DNA of 20,764 bases from a virus. The translations under genes were made by a program, and so were the position numbers. Position 1 is the first letter of the stretch; each line of letters starts with the position of its first letter. This document shows positions 6,317 to 14,521 of this stretch, one piece after another. The stretch covers positions 1 through 20,764 of the IMG/VR virus record IMGVR_UViG_3300029448_000547, one strand, 5' to 3'. Below the pieces are notes generated by a model. That model saw nothing but the letters and a program-made list of their open reading frames with translations, was not told the origin of the DNA and made no database searches.

Positions 6317-6895
6317 ATGAGCAGTTTTTCCGATAAAGGTTGGTATTACCTACCAGAAATTATTACCAAAGAAGAAGCAATAAGAATTAAATATCAAAAT
6401 CTTTGTGGTGCCATAAGTGATTTAGGATCTCTTGAAGGGCACTGGGATGAAGAAAGAGGAAGAGTATTAACTTGTTATGCTCCATCATCATCAACATTTG
6501 TAGTTCATAGAGTGAAACCAATTCTTGAAGAAATATTAGGAGAAGAACTCATTCCTTCTTACTGGTTCACAACAACTTATCATAATAAAGGATGGATGAA
6601 TTGTCATACTGATAGACCTTCTTGTGAGGTATCAGTTACTATGAATATTTCTGGTGATGCGAAATGGCCTATCAAACTTAAAGATCTTACGGGAAAACGC
6701 AGAGAAGTCGTGACTCCTACGGGTGATGGTCTTGCATACTTAGGAACAATTGTGCCTCATTGGAGAAGTCCATTAAGAACTCATAAGAATGATAGTTTTA
6801 TGCAACTATTCCTACATTATGTAAGAAAGAATGGTCCTTATGCCGAATATGCTTATGATAAGGACCAAAAGTGTTATGACTTACTCACTACCTAA
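6317..6895 (+). CDS. 2-oxoglutarate/Fe(II)-dependent oxygenase-like protein
   Basis: This is the only plus-strand gene in the window (192 residues from the ATG at 6317; a GTG one codon earlier is an alternative). MNCHTDRPSCEVSVTMNIS gives the H-x-D iron pair (H97, D99) at the start of the double-stranded beta-helix. GLAYLGTIVPHWRSPL supplies the distal histidine (H148) and a nearby arginine (R150) suited to bind 2-oxoglutarate. The product would hydroxylate a protein or small molecule; the substrate is unknown. Similar short oxygenases recur in cyanophages. It is transcribed divergently from the sulfotransferase and overlaps the end of the convergent gene by 15 bases. Confidence 0.75.
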   Translation: MSSFSDKGWYYLPEIITKEEAIRIKYQNLCGAISDLGSLEGHWDEERGRVLTCYAPSSSTFVVHRVKPILEEILGEELIPSYWFTTTYHNKGWMNCHTDRPSCEVSVTMNISGDAKWPIKLKDLTGKRREVVTPTGDGLAYLGTIVPHWRSPLRTHKNDSFMQLFLHYVRKNGPYAEYAYDKDQKCYDLLTT

Positions 6896-7609
6896 ATCCT
6901 CTTCCGGTAATGCGGGAAGAGTATCATTAATCAATACAATAGATCTTAATTTTTGGGAATAGTCTTTAGTGATATTTGCATCAACTTCAACTGAAGACGG
7001 AGAAGCAGGAAAAACATCTGTTGTAATTCCCACAGATGGTAAATCTCTTAGAGTGGTTCTCCAATTCTTAAATTCATCTGATAAATTACTCCCACTCTCT
7101 TTTGTCTTTATAACCATCCAATCAGTTTCTTTCAAAACTTCATCTCTAATTATTCTTATTTCACCATATCTTTTTTCAGTTTGTCTTGCATCATAATTAG
7201 AAATTTCAGTATTCCATTCCTCTTGAGTTAAAATTTTGAGTCCATCATTTTCTACAACAGTATTTGTTTCTCTGTAAGTTACATCATGCAAAGTTACTGT
7301 GGTTGTTTCACCTGTTGGTTCTCCAGTTTCTTCGTTTATAACAGGTTCTTCAACCTGTTTTTCAGTAGAACTTACTACTGTAATATTTGAGTCATTTTGA
7401 TATTCAGTCAAGACACTTGGAGTTACAGTTTTTGAATACTCAAAATACTCTGGAACTTTTGATAGGCAGATATGATCTCCATTTACATCAGTTAAACGAT
7501 AAACAATTTCCAATCCCTTTAATTTTGGAAATACATACCCTCTAATTTTACCCTTTATCCATTCTCCAGTATCTCTATCCACTAAAAAGTGCTTAATTAA
7601 TTGAGACAT
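6881..7609 (-). CDS. Tail-assembly-chaperone-like phage protein
   Basis: The 242-residue protein has an N-terminal beta-rich part and a Glu/Thr-rich middle (VINEETGEPTGETTTVTL). Its C-terminal segment (about 150-191) has the pattern R-x-x-R-D-x-x-L-x-x-[ST]-D-W followed by W-R-x-x-L-R-D-L-P, which matches the phage tail assembly chaperone domain family (Phage_tail_APC in Pfam) as I remember it. In tailed phages such domains sit in small proteins encoded beside fibre genes and help fold or attach fibres. That fits the neighbouring adhesin genes. It begins six bases after the upstream oxygenase stop region and ends in a 15-base overlap with the plus-strand oxygenase. Length is greater than a typical chaperone, so it may be a structural protein carrying this domain. 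Confidence 0.72.
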   Translation of the reverse strand: MSQLIKHFLVDRDTGEWIKGKIRGYVFPKLKGLEIVYRLTDVNGDHICLSKVPEYFEYSKTVTPSVLTEYQNDSNITVVSSTEKQVEEPVINEETGEPTGETTTVTLHDVTYRETNTVVENDGLKILTQEEWNTEISNYDARQTEKRYGEIRIIRDEVLKETDWMVIKTKESGSNLSDEFKNWRTTLRDLPSVGITTDVFPASPSSVEVDANITKDYSQKLRSIVLINDTLPALPEEDLGSE

Positions 7610-7614
7610 TTTTA

Positions 7615-8277
7615 TCAGTACACATTTATATTGTATTTATCTTCTATCTCTTTATCAATCTCTGCTTTCGTAGGCATACCTTGAACAGTCATCCAATTTA
7701 CCATTGCAAAACGAGTTCCTGAAATTACTGGTTCTACTTTATGGAGATAAAACTGCGAAGATGGAAAGGTAACTAATAAACCTGGCTCTGGTTTAATACG
7801 AACTCTGAGATCTGGAAATACAAATTCTCCACCTTCAAAATCATCATTCAAAAAAAGAATTGTTGATAAATCTCTATCTACAGACTTCTTCCAGATAATA
7901 GATCCATCAGGGTTTTTCCACCTTGATACTGCATCATAATGCCCTTTATAGTGTCCTCCTGGTTCATATATGAGTAACTGAGGAGACTCACTATCTCTTA
8001 TCTTAAACTCATAAAATGGATTGATTACGTGATGAACAATATTATTATAAAGTTCTTTAATCTCTTCTATAATTTTTGAAGTATCAGAGCAATCTACATT
8101 TCTTACATTCAAATCAATTTTTGATGGATGATCTTCTTTGTTTTGATTTGCTTTCTCTCCATCAAATACTCCCATTTTATCTTTGGGTGCATTTTTTGCA
8201 TGATTAACTAAAAAATCAATTCCTTCTTTTGATACAACTTTTGGTTGTATCAATACATTTCTAAGTATATCATTCAT
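7615..8277 (-). CDS. Prolyl-4-hydroxylase-like 2OG/Fe(II) oxygenase
   Basis: This 220-residue protein carries the complete P4H-type catalytic layout: LLIYEPGGHYKGHYDAVSRW with the iron pair H113 and D115; the strand pair STILFLNDDFEGGEFVFPDL; RIKPEPGLLVTFPSS; and the distal H179 with R189 for 2-oxoglutarate binding (FYLHKVEPVISGTRFAMVNW). Such enzymes hydroxylate prolines or related residues using O2, 2-oxoglutarate and iron. P4H-like oxygenases are frequent in cyanophages, usually beside tail-fibre genes. It lies directly downstream of the first kelch-like adhesin gene (31-base gap), which makes a fibre protein a plausible target, though nothing in the sequence proves this. Confidence 0.92.
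   Translation of the reverse strand: MNDILRNVLIQPKVVSKEGIDFLVNHAKNAPKDKMGVFDGEKANQNKEDHPSKIDLNVRNVDCSDTSKIIEEIKELYNNIVHHVINPFYEFKIRDSESPQLLIYEPGGHYKGHYDAVSRWKNPDGSIIWKKSVDRDLSTILFLNDDFEGGEFVFPDLRVRIKPEPGLLVTFPSSQFYLHKVEPVISGTRFAMVNWMTVQGMPTKAEIDKEIEDKYNINVY
7634..7641 (-). promoter_or_regulatory. T4-late-promoter-like site GATAAATA
   Basis: GATAAATA lies within the last codons of the oxygenase gene at 7615-8277, 24 bases upstream of the ATG at 7609. It matches seven of eight bases of the T4 late consensus and would place the start site close before the ribosome-binding region. It also encodes Asp-Lys-Tyr, so it may be a coincidence. Confidence 0.35.
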
Positions 8278-8299
8278 ATCATAATGATGTAAGTATTTT

Positions 8300-8306
8300 T
8301 ATTTAG
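8300..8306 (-). promoter_or_regulatory. Recurring CTAAATA junction motif
   Basis: On the minus strand AACTAAATAAAAATAC follows the stop codon of the first kelch-like gene by two bases and lies 23 bases upstream of the oxygenase ATG. The same motif and flanking bases recur after the third kelch-like gene (14513-14519), so this may be duplicated flank, a late-promoter variant, or both. Confidence 0.3.
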
Positions 8307-8308
8307 TT

Positions 8309-10153
8309 TTAGTTGGAAACTGCTGCCAATCCTGTTCTTGCTTGAGGTAAATCACCTATGTCTGATATAGTCTCATTAGAGAAATCAAGACGGTCTATTG
8401 TACAGACATAAGATCCAGCACCAAAGTAACCATAAGAATTACTTGAACATGCTGCTAACATATGTGTTGTTCGAGATAAATCACCTATGTCTGATATAGT
8501 TTCATTAGAGAAATCAAGACGGTCTATTGTACAGACTGATGGGGGTGAAAATGTACTACCTCCGGCAAAGTAACCATAAGAACTATTTGAAGTTGCTGCT
8601 AAATTAGATCTGTCTAGAGATAAACCATTCCCTGCTCCAAAAGGCGTCGATACAGTCTCATTAGAGAAATCAATACGGTCTATTGTGCAGATCCACCCAA
8701 AAGGTGGAGCATAACCACCAGCAAAGTAACCATAAGAACTACTTTGGGTTGCTGCTAAACCATCTCTTGCTTGAGATAATCCAGTTACTGGTGTCGATAT
8801 AGTTTCATTCGAGAAATCAAGACGGTTGATTGTGCAGGTACGAACACCAGTATAACCACCACCAAAGTAACCATAAGAACTACTTGAACATGCTGCTAAC
8901 TGTGGATTTGCTGCAGGTAATCCAGTTCCTGGTACCGATGTAGTCTCATTAGAGAAATCAAGACGGTCTATTGTGCAGACTGATGGTGGTTCAGAACCAC
9001 CAGCAAAGTAACCATAAAAATTGCTTGAGGTTGCTGCTAAATATCTTCTTGCTTGAGGTAATCCAGTTCCTGGTGCCGATGCAGTTTCATTAGAGAAATC
9101 AAGACGATCGATTGTACAGACAAAATTACCATCATTAACTTCTAAACCACCACCAAAGTAACCATAAGTTCTTGATCCACTTATTCGGTATGATGCTCCT
9201 CCGGAGAGTGCTGATAAATTATTTCTTGCTTGAGTTAGATGATTACCTGGTACCGATGTAGTTTCATTCGAAAAATCAATACGGTCTACTGTGCTTTTGT
9301 GGCCACCGCCCCAACGACCAGCAAAGTAACCATAAGAACTACTTGAGACTGCTGTTGCACCATCTCCACTTTGAGATAGATTATTACCTGGTGCCGATAC
9401 AGTTTCATTCGAGAAATCAATACGGTCGATTGTGTCAACATAAGGTGGAGTATCACCACCAGCAAAGTAACCATAAGAACTACTTTCGGTTGCTGCTACA
9501 TTTCGTCTTTTTTGAGATAAATCACCTATATCTAATACAGTATCATTAGAGAAATCAAGACGGTCGATTGTACAGACTTGAGGTGGAGCAGTACCACCAG
9601 CAAAGTAACCATAAGAACTAGTTGAGACTGCTGCTAAATATCTTCTTGCTTGAGATAAGTCACCTATGTCTGATATAGTCTCATTCGAGAAATCAAGACG
9701 GTCGATTGTGCAGTGATAAGTAGCTGGAGGAGATGAATAACCACCACCAAAGTAACCATAAGAACTAGTTGAGACTGCTGCTAAACCAGCTCTTGCTTGA
9801 GGTAAATCGTTGCCTGGTAATGATAAAGTCTCATTTGAGAAATCAATACGGTCTACTGTGCCATAATAAGTATTAGGTGGAGATGAATAACCACCACCAA
9901 AGTAACCATAAGAACTACTTGAGACTGCTGCTAAATATCTTTTTGCTTGAGGTAATCCAGTTCCTGGTAATGATAAAGTCTCATTTGAGAAATCAATACG
10001 GTCTATTGTACAGACTTGAGGTGGTGCCTCACCACCACCAAAGTAACCATAAGTAGCGCTCTCTGGCCAACTTTCGAAGTTATCATTTGCAATATTTTCT
10101 ACTTGTCTATCGTAAATAGAAGTTAATCCAAATACGTCTCCTATGATAGCCAT
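8309..10153 (-). CDS. Kelch-like double-propeller adhesin A (probable tail fibre)
   Basis: The 614-residue protein has a short N-terminus ending in NDNFESWPESA and then twelve repeats of about 45-50 residues. Each follows the order SSYGYFxGG, a variable loop, CTIDR[IL]DFSNET, a short loop, and LPQAR-x-x-LAAVSS. This matches a kelch blade: the Gly-Gly doublet ends strand two, and the arginine precedes the next strand one. Blades 1-6 and 7-12 are separated by SGGASYRISGSR (9170-9205), which suggests two six-bladed propellers. There is no signal peptide or membrane segment. As a phage protein beside a tail-chaperone-like gene, it is most likely a virion receptor-binding component. Blade 6 is odd in having YGYFAGRWGGG. 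The phage-structural role is inference. Confidence 0.8.
   Translation of the reverse strand: MAIIGDVFGLTSIYDRQVENIANDNFESWPESATYGYFGGGEAPPQVCTIDRIDFSNETLSLPGTGLPQAKRYLAAVSSSSYGYFGGGYSSPPNTYYGTVDRIDFSNETLSLPGNDLPQARAGLAAVSTSSYGYFGGGYSSPPATYHCTIDRLDFSNETISDIGDLSQARRYLAAVSTSSYGYFAGGTAPPQVCTIDRLDFSNDTVLDIGDLSQKRRNVAATESSSYGYFAGGDTPPYVDTIDRIDFSNETVSAPGNNLSQSGDGATAVSSSSYGYFAGRWGGGHKSTVDRIDFSNETTSVPGNHLTQARNNLSALSGGASYRISGSRTYGYFGGGLEVNDGNFVCTIDRLDFSNETASAPGTGLPQARRYLAATSSNFYGYFAGGSEPPSVCTIDRLDFSNETTSVPGTGLPAANPQLAACSSSSYGYFGGGYTGVRTCTINRLDFSNETISTPVTGLSQARDGLAATQSSSYGYFAGGYAPPFGWICTIDRIDFSNETVSTPFGAGNGLSLDRSNLAATSNSSYGYFAGGSTFSPPSVCTIDRLDFSNETISDIGDLSRTTHMLAACSSNSYGYFGAGSYVCTIDRLDFSNETISDIGDLPQARTGLAAVSN
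8312..10057 (-). repeat. Twelve kelch-like blade repeats of adhesin A
   Basis: Twelve direct repeats of roughly 130-160 bases are visible both in protein and DNA; for example, the plus strand shows AAAGTAACCATAAGAA at nearly every blade. Nine of the twelve blades carry Cys just before TIDR. All twelve carry N-E-T or N-D-T. The loop after the Gly-Gly doublet is the main variable part. Confidence 0.92.
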
Positions 10154-10159
10154 AAGATT

Positions 10160-10993
10160 TTACTGTTTTAATTCTTGGTTAAATAATGATCCATTAAATT
10201 GCTTTTGTTCTTCCTCAATAGATGAAAGAATTTTTTGATCCATACTAGTAATTTCAGAAATACCAGCAGAAACATTCTCTTGAAGTTTACTCAGAAAGTC
10301 GAGAGGATTAGTTGGATCACCAAATGATCCTTTAGTTCTATTCACATCATTTTCCAATACAGTAGGAGCACTTGCTCTTCTCATAGAACGAATATTACCT
10401 GCATTCACACCAGTTTTTGCGGCAAACAAATCATCAATAGATTGATTCGAAAGTCTTCTCTCCCAATAGTCTGGTTGGTCTGCATCAAACTGCTTTTTAC
10501 TAACTAATTTACCACCATTCAATTCAATCAAACGACTAATCAATTTATCAAAACATTCAAGTTCTTGGACCGATGCTTTAAAACCATGATTAAGTCCCTC
10601 AAGCATACGATGAAAATGAAACTCATCAATATCATACCAACATAATTCTTCACCACCATCACGGGTCTTCCACCAGATTGGTTGTGTCTTATCCTTTCCT
10701 TCCCACTTATAATAAAACTCTCTTGCTTCTTTCTTTGCATCAATAATTTTTGAAAGGAGACCTTCTGCAACACTCTTACGATTAATTAATGCAGATTTAA
10801 ATGCAGATGGAATAGTGAAACTATCATGAATAATAAACTTTTCAATTTGAAAATCTGAACGGCCTTGTGCAAGTTCTACTTCACTTTCAGTCCATCGATT
10901 TGCTTCATTGAGAACTTTGAACATGAATTCATTCTTATCATCCAAAACTTCCGTAGAAGATGCAAGTGCAATTGCTTCATAATTGTTAGACAT
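10160..10993 (-). CDS. Unrecognised phage protein, 277 residues
   Basis: The ATG at 10991-10993 is chosen because the longer frame (to 11065) would overlap the upstream gene by 44 bases and adds an unlikely 24 residues. The product begins MSNNYEAIALASSTEVLDDK and is highly charged and largely helical. It has a Trp-rich central part (KWEGKDKTQPIWWKTRDGG, then ELCWYDIDEFHFHRMLEGL), a segment KLISRLIELNGGKLV, and a C-terminal helical region that may form a coiled coil. No enzymatic motif is recognised. It ends six bases before adhesin A, so the two are co-expressed; a role in assembling, anchoring or loading that adhesin is possible but unproven. Confidence 0.75.
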   Translation of the reverse strand: MSNNYEAIALASSTEVLDDKNEFMFKVLNEANRWTESEVELAQGRSDFQIEKFIIHDSFTIPSAFKSALINRKSVAEGLLSKIIDAKKEAREFYYKWEGKDKTQPIWWKTRDGGEELCWYDIDEFHFHRMLEGLNHGFKASVQELECFDKLISRLIELNGGKLVSKKQFDADQPDYWERRLSNQSIDDLFAAKTGVNAGNIRSMRRASAPTVLENDVNRTKGSFGDPTNPLDFLSKLQENVSAGISEITSMDQKILSSIEEEQKQFNGSLFNQELKQ

Positions 10994-11021
10994 ACTTATC
11001 AATTTTTTTAATCTTGTTACT

Positions 11022-12563
11022 TTATTTAGTATGATTAACGGCAAAGAAAGTTCCACTACCTGCATTATGTTTTTTTATCTTTTCGATCTTAAAGTTTTTA
11101 CTTTCTAAAAAATTAATTATATTTTGAAGAGCATGATTGTTCATGTAGTTATGATACTCTCCCACAATCTTATCTACTTTAAATAAAAGTTTAGAATTCA
11201 ATAAGATTTCACACTCTGCACCTTCAGTATCAATTTTAATTAAAGATACTTTAGGAAAATTAATAAGAATGTCATCTAATGATACTGTCTGCACCTTAAT
11301 AGGAACACCATTTGATTGGTAGAATGAATGTATTCCAGTATTCCATCCATCCATTTTCATTAGGTTTTTCTCACCTTTTTTATCAGAAACTGCAAGATTA
11401 TAAGGTTGAAAGTGGTTATAATCTTTTAGATTATTCATAAGTTGCTGAAAATTTTCTGGTTCTGGTTCAAAGCAATGAACTTGTTTACATCCTTTATCCA
11501 TACAAAGTTTTGTAAAAAATCCTCTATGTGCTCCAATGTCTATCACTACATCATCTTTATCAAAACTCTCTACCTCATACTCATTCTTCTCATAAACTTC
11601 AGTATAAATGTATTGGTCATCAATAAACTTTGCTTTCTCTGTAACCACTTCTATAAAATTACTCCACTGTTCAGAAATATATTTCCAATTATAATTTTTT
11701 CTAGTGATAGATGATAATTCATTTGTTGCAGCATAAAAACTTTCTGGTTGCTTATCAAAGAAATCAAAACACCTTGAAACTTCTTGTGCAAACTCATTGA
11801 TAAACTTTGTAGATGGTTTCCATCCACTCTTAGTATTTTCTCCTATCATTGGAATGTATTTTCCACGATCAAAAGAAACTTCTCTGAGTGCTCCAATATC
11901 ACTTACAATTGGAAAACATCCACAAGACATTGCTTCTGCCATCGAAACGCAGAAGGTTTCTTCCCATACATTAGGATGAATAAAGAATGCGGCATCCTGA
12001 ATGTGTGGTAAAAGTTCTTCACGATCAATACATGGAGAATACTCTACTCCCTGAAGAGACTTAAGTTCTTCTATCGCATCAAAGTGCTCTTGGAGTTTAA
12101 TTCTTTCTACATGATCCTGACCATAAAGGTCATAAGAAGAAAATACTTTTAGTTTTGCATCTGGATGATTTTTGATTACTTGTTTCCAGATTTTTGGTAG
12201 TGGTGTAATTCCTTTATGAGGTGCTGAAAAGAAAATTGCAGTTTTTGATTTCTTACCATAAGGTTTGAAATCATCGGCAATACCATTATGAACGACAGTA
12301 ATTTTATCTGCAGGTGCTCGATTATATTTGATGTATTGTTCTGCTTCCCAATTTGATACACAGACAATCTTATCAATTTGAGACACAATCTCAGGAAGTC
12401 TTAGGAATTGTGGTTGGTCACAATTATCATGTGCCCATAGTATTTTGTATTGCTTATTTGATTGTATAAGTTCTTCTATACTTCTTGATACTTCAACATT
12501 TTCTGGAAATTTATAATGTTGAGCAAGATAATAAAAAGAACTTTCAGTTGCTCCAGACCTCAT
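11022..12563 (-). CDS. Glycosyltransferase (GT4-like) fused to FkbM methyltransferase
   Basis: The 513-residue protein has two enzymes in one chain. Residues 1-310 resemble a GT4 glycosyltransferase: VCVSNWEAEQY (68-78), VVHNGI (90-95), FFSAPHKG, and the donor-site region EETFCVSMAEAMSCGCFPIV (201-220) with the E-x(7)-E pattern. Residues 320-513 form an FkbM-type SAM-dependent methyltransferase: VVIDIGAHRGFFT (339-351), CFEPEPENF (364-372) and LIKIDTEGAECEIL (441-454). It should transfer a sugar and O-methylate it or a neighbour. The usual first GT4 strand and glycine-rich loop are mostly absent; the start MRSGATESS lies right after a short out-of-frame ATG-AAA-AAA-TGA. It sits between two kelch-like adhesin genes. 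Confidence 0.88.
   Translation of the reverse strand: MRSGATESSFYYLAQHYKFPENVEVSRSIEELIQSNKQYKILWAHDNCDQPQFLRLPEIVSQIDKIVCVSNWEAEQYIKYNRAPADKITVVHNGIADDFKPYGKKSKTAIFFSAPHKGITPLPKIWKQVIKNHPDAKLKVFSSYDLYGQDHVERIKLQEHFDAIEELKSLQGVEYSPCIDREELLPHIQDAAFFIHPNVWEETFCVSMAEAMSCGCFPIVSDIGALREVSFDRGKYIPMIGENTKSGWKPSTKFINEFAQEVSRCFDFFDKQPESFYAATNELSSITRKNYNWKYISEQWSNFIEVVTEKAKFIDDQYIYTEVYEKNEYEVESFDKDDVVIDIGAHRGFFTKLCMDKGCKQVHCFEPEPENFQQLMNNLKDYNHFQPYNLAVSDKKGEKNLMKMDGWNTGIHSFYQSNGVPIKVQTVSLDDILINFPKVSLIKIDTEGAECEILLNSKLLFKVDKIVGEYHNYMNNHALQNIINFLESKNFKIEKIKKHNAGSGTFFAVNHTK
11023..11029 (-). promoter_or_regulatory. Recurring CTAAATA junction motif
   Basis: ACTAAATAAAG overlaps the stop codon of the glycosyltransferase-methyltransferase gene and lies 30 bases upstream of the ATG at 10993. 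It is one of five such motifs placed at gene junctions on the minus strand. A late-promoter role is inference. Confidence 0.3.
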
Positions 12564-12585
12564 TTTTTCATAGTGTAGTTTTGAT

Positions 12586-12592
12586 TATTTAG
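12586..12592 (-). promoter_or_regulatory. Recurring CTAAATA junction motif
   Basis: ACTAAATAATC overlaps the stop codon of adhesin B and lies 23 bases upstream of the ATG of the glycosyltransferase-methyltransferase gene. It has the same spacing to the next start as the copies at 5376 and 8300. Confidence 0.3.
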
Positions 12593-14466
12593 TTGGAGAC
12601 TGCTGCAAAACCTCTTCTTGCTTGAGGTAAATCACCTATGTCTGATATAGTCTCATTAGAGAAATCAAGACGGTCTATTGTGCAGATTGATCCAGGAGCA
12701 CCACCACCACCAAAGTAACCATAAGAATTACTTGAACATGCTGCTAACATATCTTTTGGTTGAGATAAATCACCTATGTCTGATGCAGTTTCATTGGAGA
12801 AATCAAGACGGTCTACTCTGTTAGTGAGGGGCCAGTAACCTCCACCAAAGTAACCATAAGAACTACTTGAGACTGCTGCTAAATTAGATCTTTCTAGAGG
12901 TAAACCATTCCCTGCTCCAAAAGGCGTCGATACAGTCTCATTAGAGAAATCAATACGGTCTATTGTACAGACATAAGGATCTGCGTAGCCGCCAGCAAAG
13001 TAACCATAAGAACTACTTTGGGTTGCTGCAAAACCATTTCTTGCTTGAGATAATCCAGTTCCTGGTGTCGATATAGTTTCATTCGAGAAATCAAGACGGT
13101 TGATTGTGCAGGTACGAAAACCAGTATAACCACCACCAAAGTAACCATAAGAACTACTTGAACATGCTGCTAACTGTGGATTTGTTGCAGGTAATCCAGT
13201 TCCTAGTACCGATGTGATTTCATTCGAGAAATCAAGACGGTGTATTGTGCAGACTGATGGTGGAGCACTACCACCAGCAAAGTAACCATAAAAATTGCTT
13301 GAGGTTGCTGCTAAATATCTTCTTGCTTGAGGTAAACCATTCCCTGGTGCCGATGTAGTTTCATTCGAGAAATCAAGACGATCGATTGTACAGACAAAAG
13401 GTCCAGGTCCAAAACCACCACCAAAGTAACCATAAGTTCTTGAACCTTTTATTCGGTATGATGCTCCTCCGGAGAATCCTACTGACGAATATCTTGCTTG
13501 AGTTAGATGATTACCTGGTACCGAGAAAGTTTCACTTGAGAAATCAAGACGGTCTATTGTGCAGACAGCAGGTGGAGCAATACCACCAGCAAAGTAACCA
13601 TGAGAACTACTTGAGGTTGCTGTTAATTGATCTCTTGCTTGAGGTAAACCATTCCCTGCTCCAAAAGGCGTCGATACAGTCTCATTAGAGAAATCAATAC
13701 GATCTACTGTTGATTTCTTGGGATTACTACCTGGTTGTTCTCCACCACCAAAGTAACCATAAGAACTAGTTGAGACTGCTGCCAAAAGATATCTTGCTTG
13801 AGATAAACCATTCCCTGCTCCAAAAGGTTCCGAGAAAGTTTCACTTGAGAAATCAAGACGTTCTATTGTGCAGACTCTAGGTGATGTTCCGGCATTACCA
13901 CCAACAAAGTAACCATGAGAACTACTTGAGATTGCTGCTAAAGAATTTCTTTTTTGAGGTAATCCATTATATGCTCCAAAAGGTGTTGATATAGTTTCAT
14001 TAGAGAAATCAAGACGGTCGATTGTGCAGACCCGATCAGAAACAAAACCAGAAGCAAAGTAACCATAAGAATTACTTGAGGTTCCTGCTAACAATCGTCG
14101 ATATTGAGTTAACTCCTTCCCTGGTGTAGATATAGTTTCATTAGAGAAATCAAGACGGTCTATTGTACATAAAACCTCGGTGATACCAGGTGGCCATGGG
14201 CCATAACCACCACCAAAGTAACCATAAGAACTATTTGAGACTGCTGCTAAATCATTTCTTACTTGAGGCAATCCAGTTCCTGGTGCCGATGTAGTTTCAC
14301 TAGAGAAATCAATACGGTCTATTGTACAAACACGCCCTGGTACTGATGGAGCATAACCACCACCAAAGTAACCATAAGTAGCACTCTCTGGCCAACTTTC
14401 GAAGTTGTCATTTGCAATATTTTTTATCTGTTCTGTTCTGACTTCGTTGAGAGAAAATATTGCCAT
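12589..14466 (-). CDS. Kelch-like double-propeller adhesin B (probable tail fibre)
   Basis: This 625-residue paralog of adhesin A begins MAIFSLNEVRTEQIKNIAND and enters the shared NFESWPESATYGYFGGG. It again has twelve blades, six on each side of SGGASYRIKGSR (13438-13473). Blades 7-10 follow those of A in order and are nearly identical in DNA, including the characteristic blade FYGYFAGG, then GLPA-T-NPQLAACSSS. Blades 1-6 differ much more. Four blades insert FGA-x-NGL in the loop before the arginine (3, 4, 5 and 10). In three blades (1, 4, 6) the turn is SSET instead of SNET, and in blade 8 it is SNEI. Function is inferred as for A. Its downstream neighbour is the glycosyltransferase-methyltransferase gene, 25 bases away. 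Confidence 0.8.
   Translation of the reverse strand: MAIFSLNEVRTEQIKNIANDNFESWPESATYGYFGGGYAPSVPGRVCTIDRIDFSSETTSAPGTGLPQVRNDLAAVSNSSYGYFGGGYGPWPPGITEVLCTIDRLDFSNETISTPGKELTQYRRLLAGTSSNSYGYFASGFVSDRVCTIDRLDFSNETISTPFGAYNGLPQKRNSLAAISSSSHGYFVGGNAGTSPRVCTIERLDFSSETFSEPFGAGNGLSQARYLLAAVSTSSYGYFGGGEQPGSNPKKSTVDRIDFSNETVSTPFGAGNGLPQARDQLTATSSSSHGYFAGGIAPPAVCTIDRLDFSSETFSVPGNHLTQARYSSVGFSGGASYRIKGSRTYGYFGGGFGPGPFVCTIDRLDFSNETTSAPGNGLPQARRYLAATSSNFYGYFAGGSAPPSVCTIHRLDFSNEITSVLGTGLPATNPQLAACSSSSYGYFGGGYTGFRTCTINRLDFSNETISTPGTGLSQARNGFAATQSSSYGYFAGGYADPYVCTIDRIDFSNETVSTPFGAGNGLPLERSNLAAVSSSSYGYFGGGYWPLTNRVDRLDFSNETASDIGDLSQPKDMLAACSSNSYGYFGGGGAPGSICTIDRLDFSNETISDIGDLPQARRGFAAVSN
12592..14382 (-). repeat. 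Twelve kelch-like blade repeats of adhesin B
   Basis: Direct repeats of about 130-165 bases with the same framework as adhesin A. Ten blades carry Cys before TIDR or an equivalent. The stretch encoding the FGAGNGL loop, visible on the plus strand as CCATTCCCTGCTCCAAAAGG, occurs in almost the same form several times here and also in A and C. Confidence 0.92.
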
Positions 14467-14512
14467 TTACGATTATAAGATTATGATTTTTGTGCAATAA
14501 TATAAGTATTTC

Positions 14513-14519
14513 TATTTAG
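14513..14519 (-). promoter_or_regulatory. Recurring CTAAATA junction motif
   Basis: AACTAAATAGAAATAC follows the stop of adhesin C by two bases, 47 bases upstream of the ATG of adhesin B. About twenty flanking bases match the region after adhesin A (8291-8315), showing that non-coding flank was duplicated or exchanged together with the gene. Confidence 0.3.
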
Positions 14520-14521
14520 TT

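Noticed and set aside
6899-6921. Hairpin CTCTTCC/GGAAGAG just after the stop of the plus-strand oxygenase
   Set aside because: It has a good 7-bp stem, but no T-run follows on either strand, and it lies inside the coding region of the opposing gene. It may stabilise the transcript end but cannot be called a terminator.
14467-14521. Sigma70-type promoter (TTGCAC and TATAAT) before adhesin B
   Set aside because: The spacing is only 14 bases, and the -10 box lies directly before the ATG, leaving no room for a leader.
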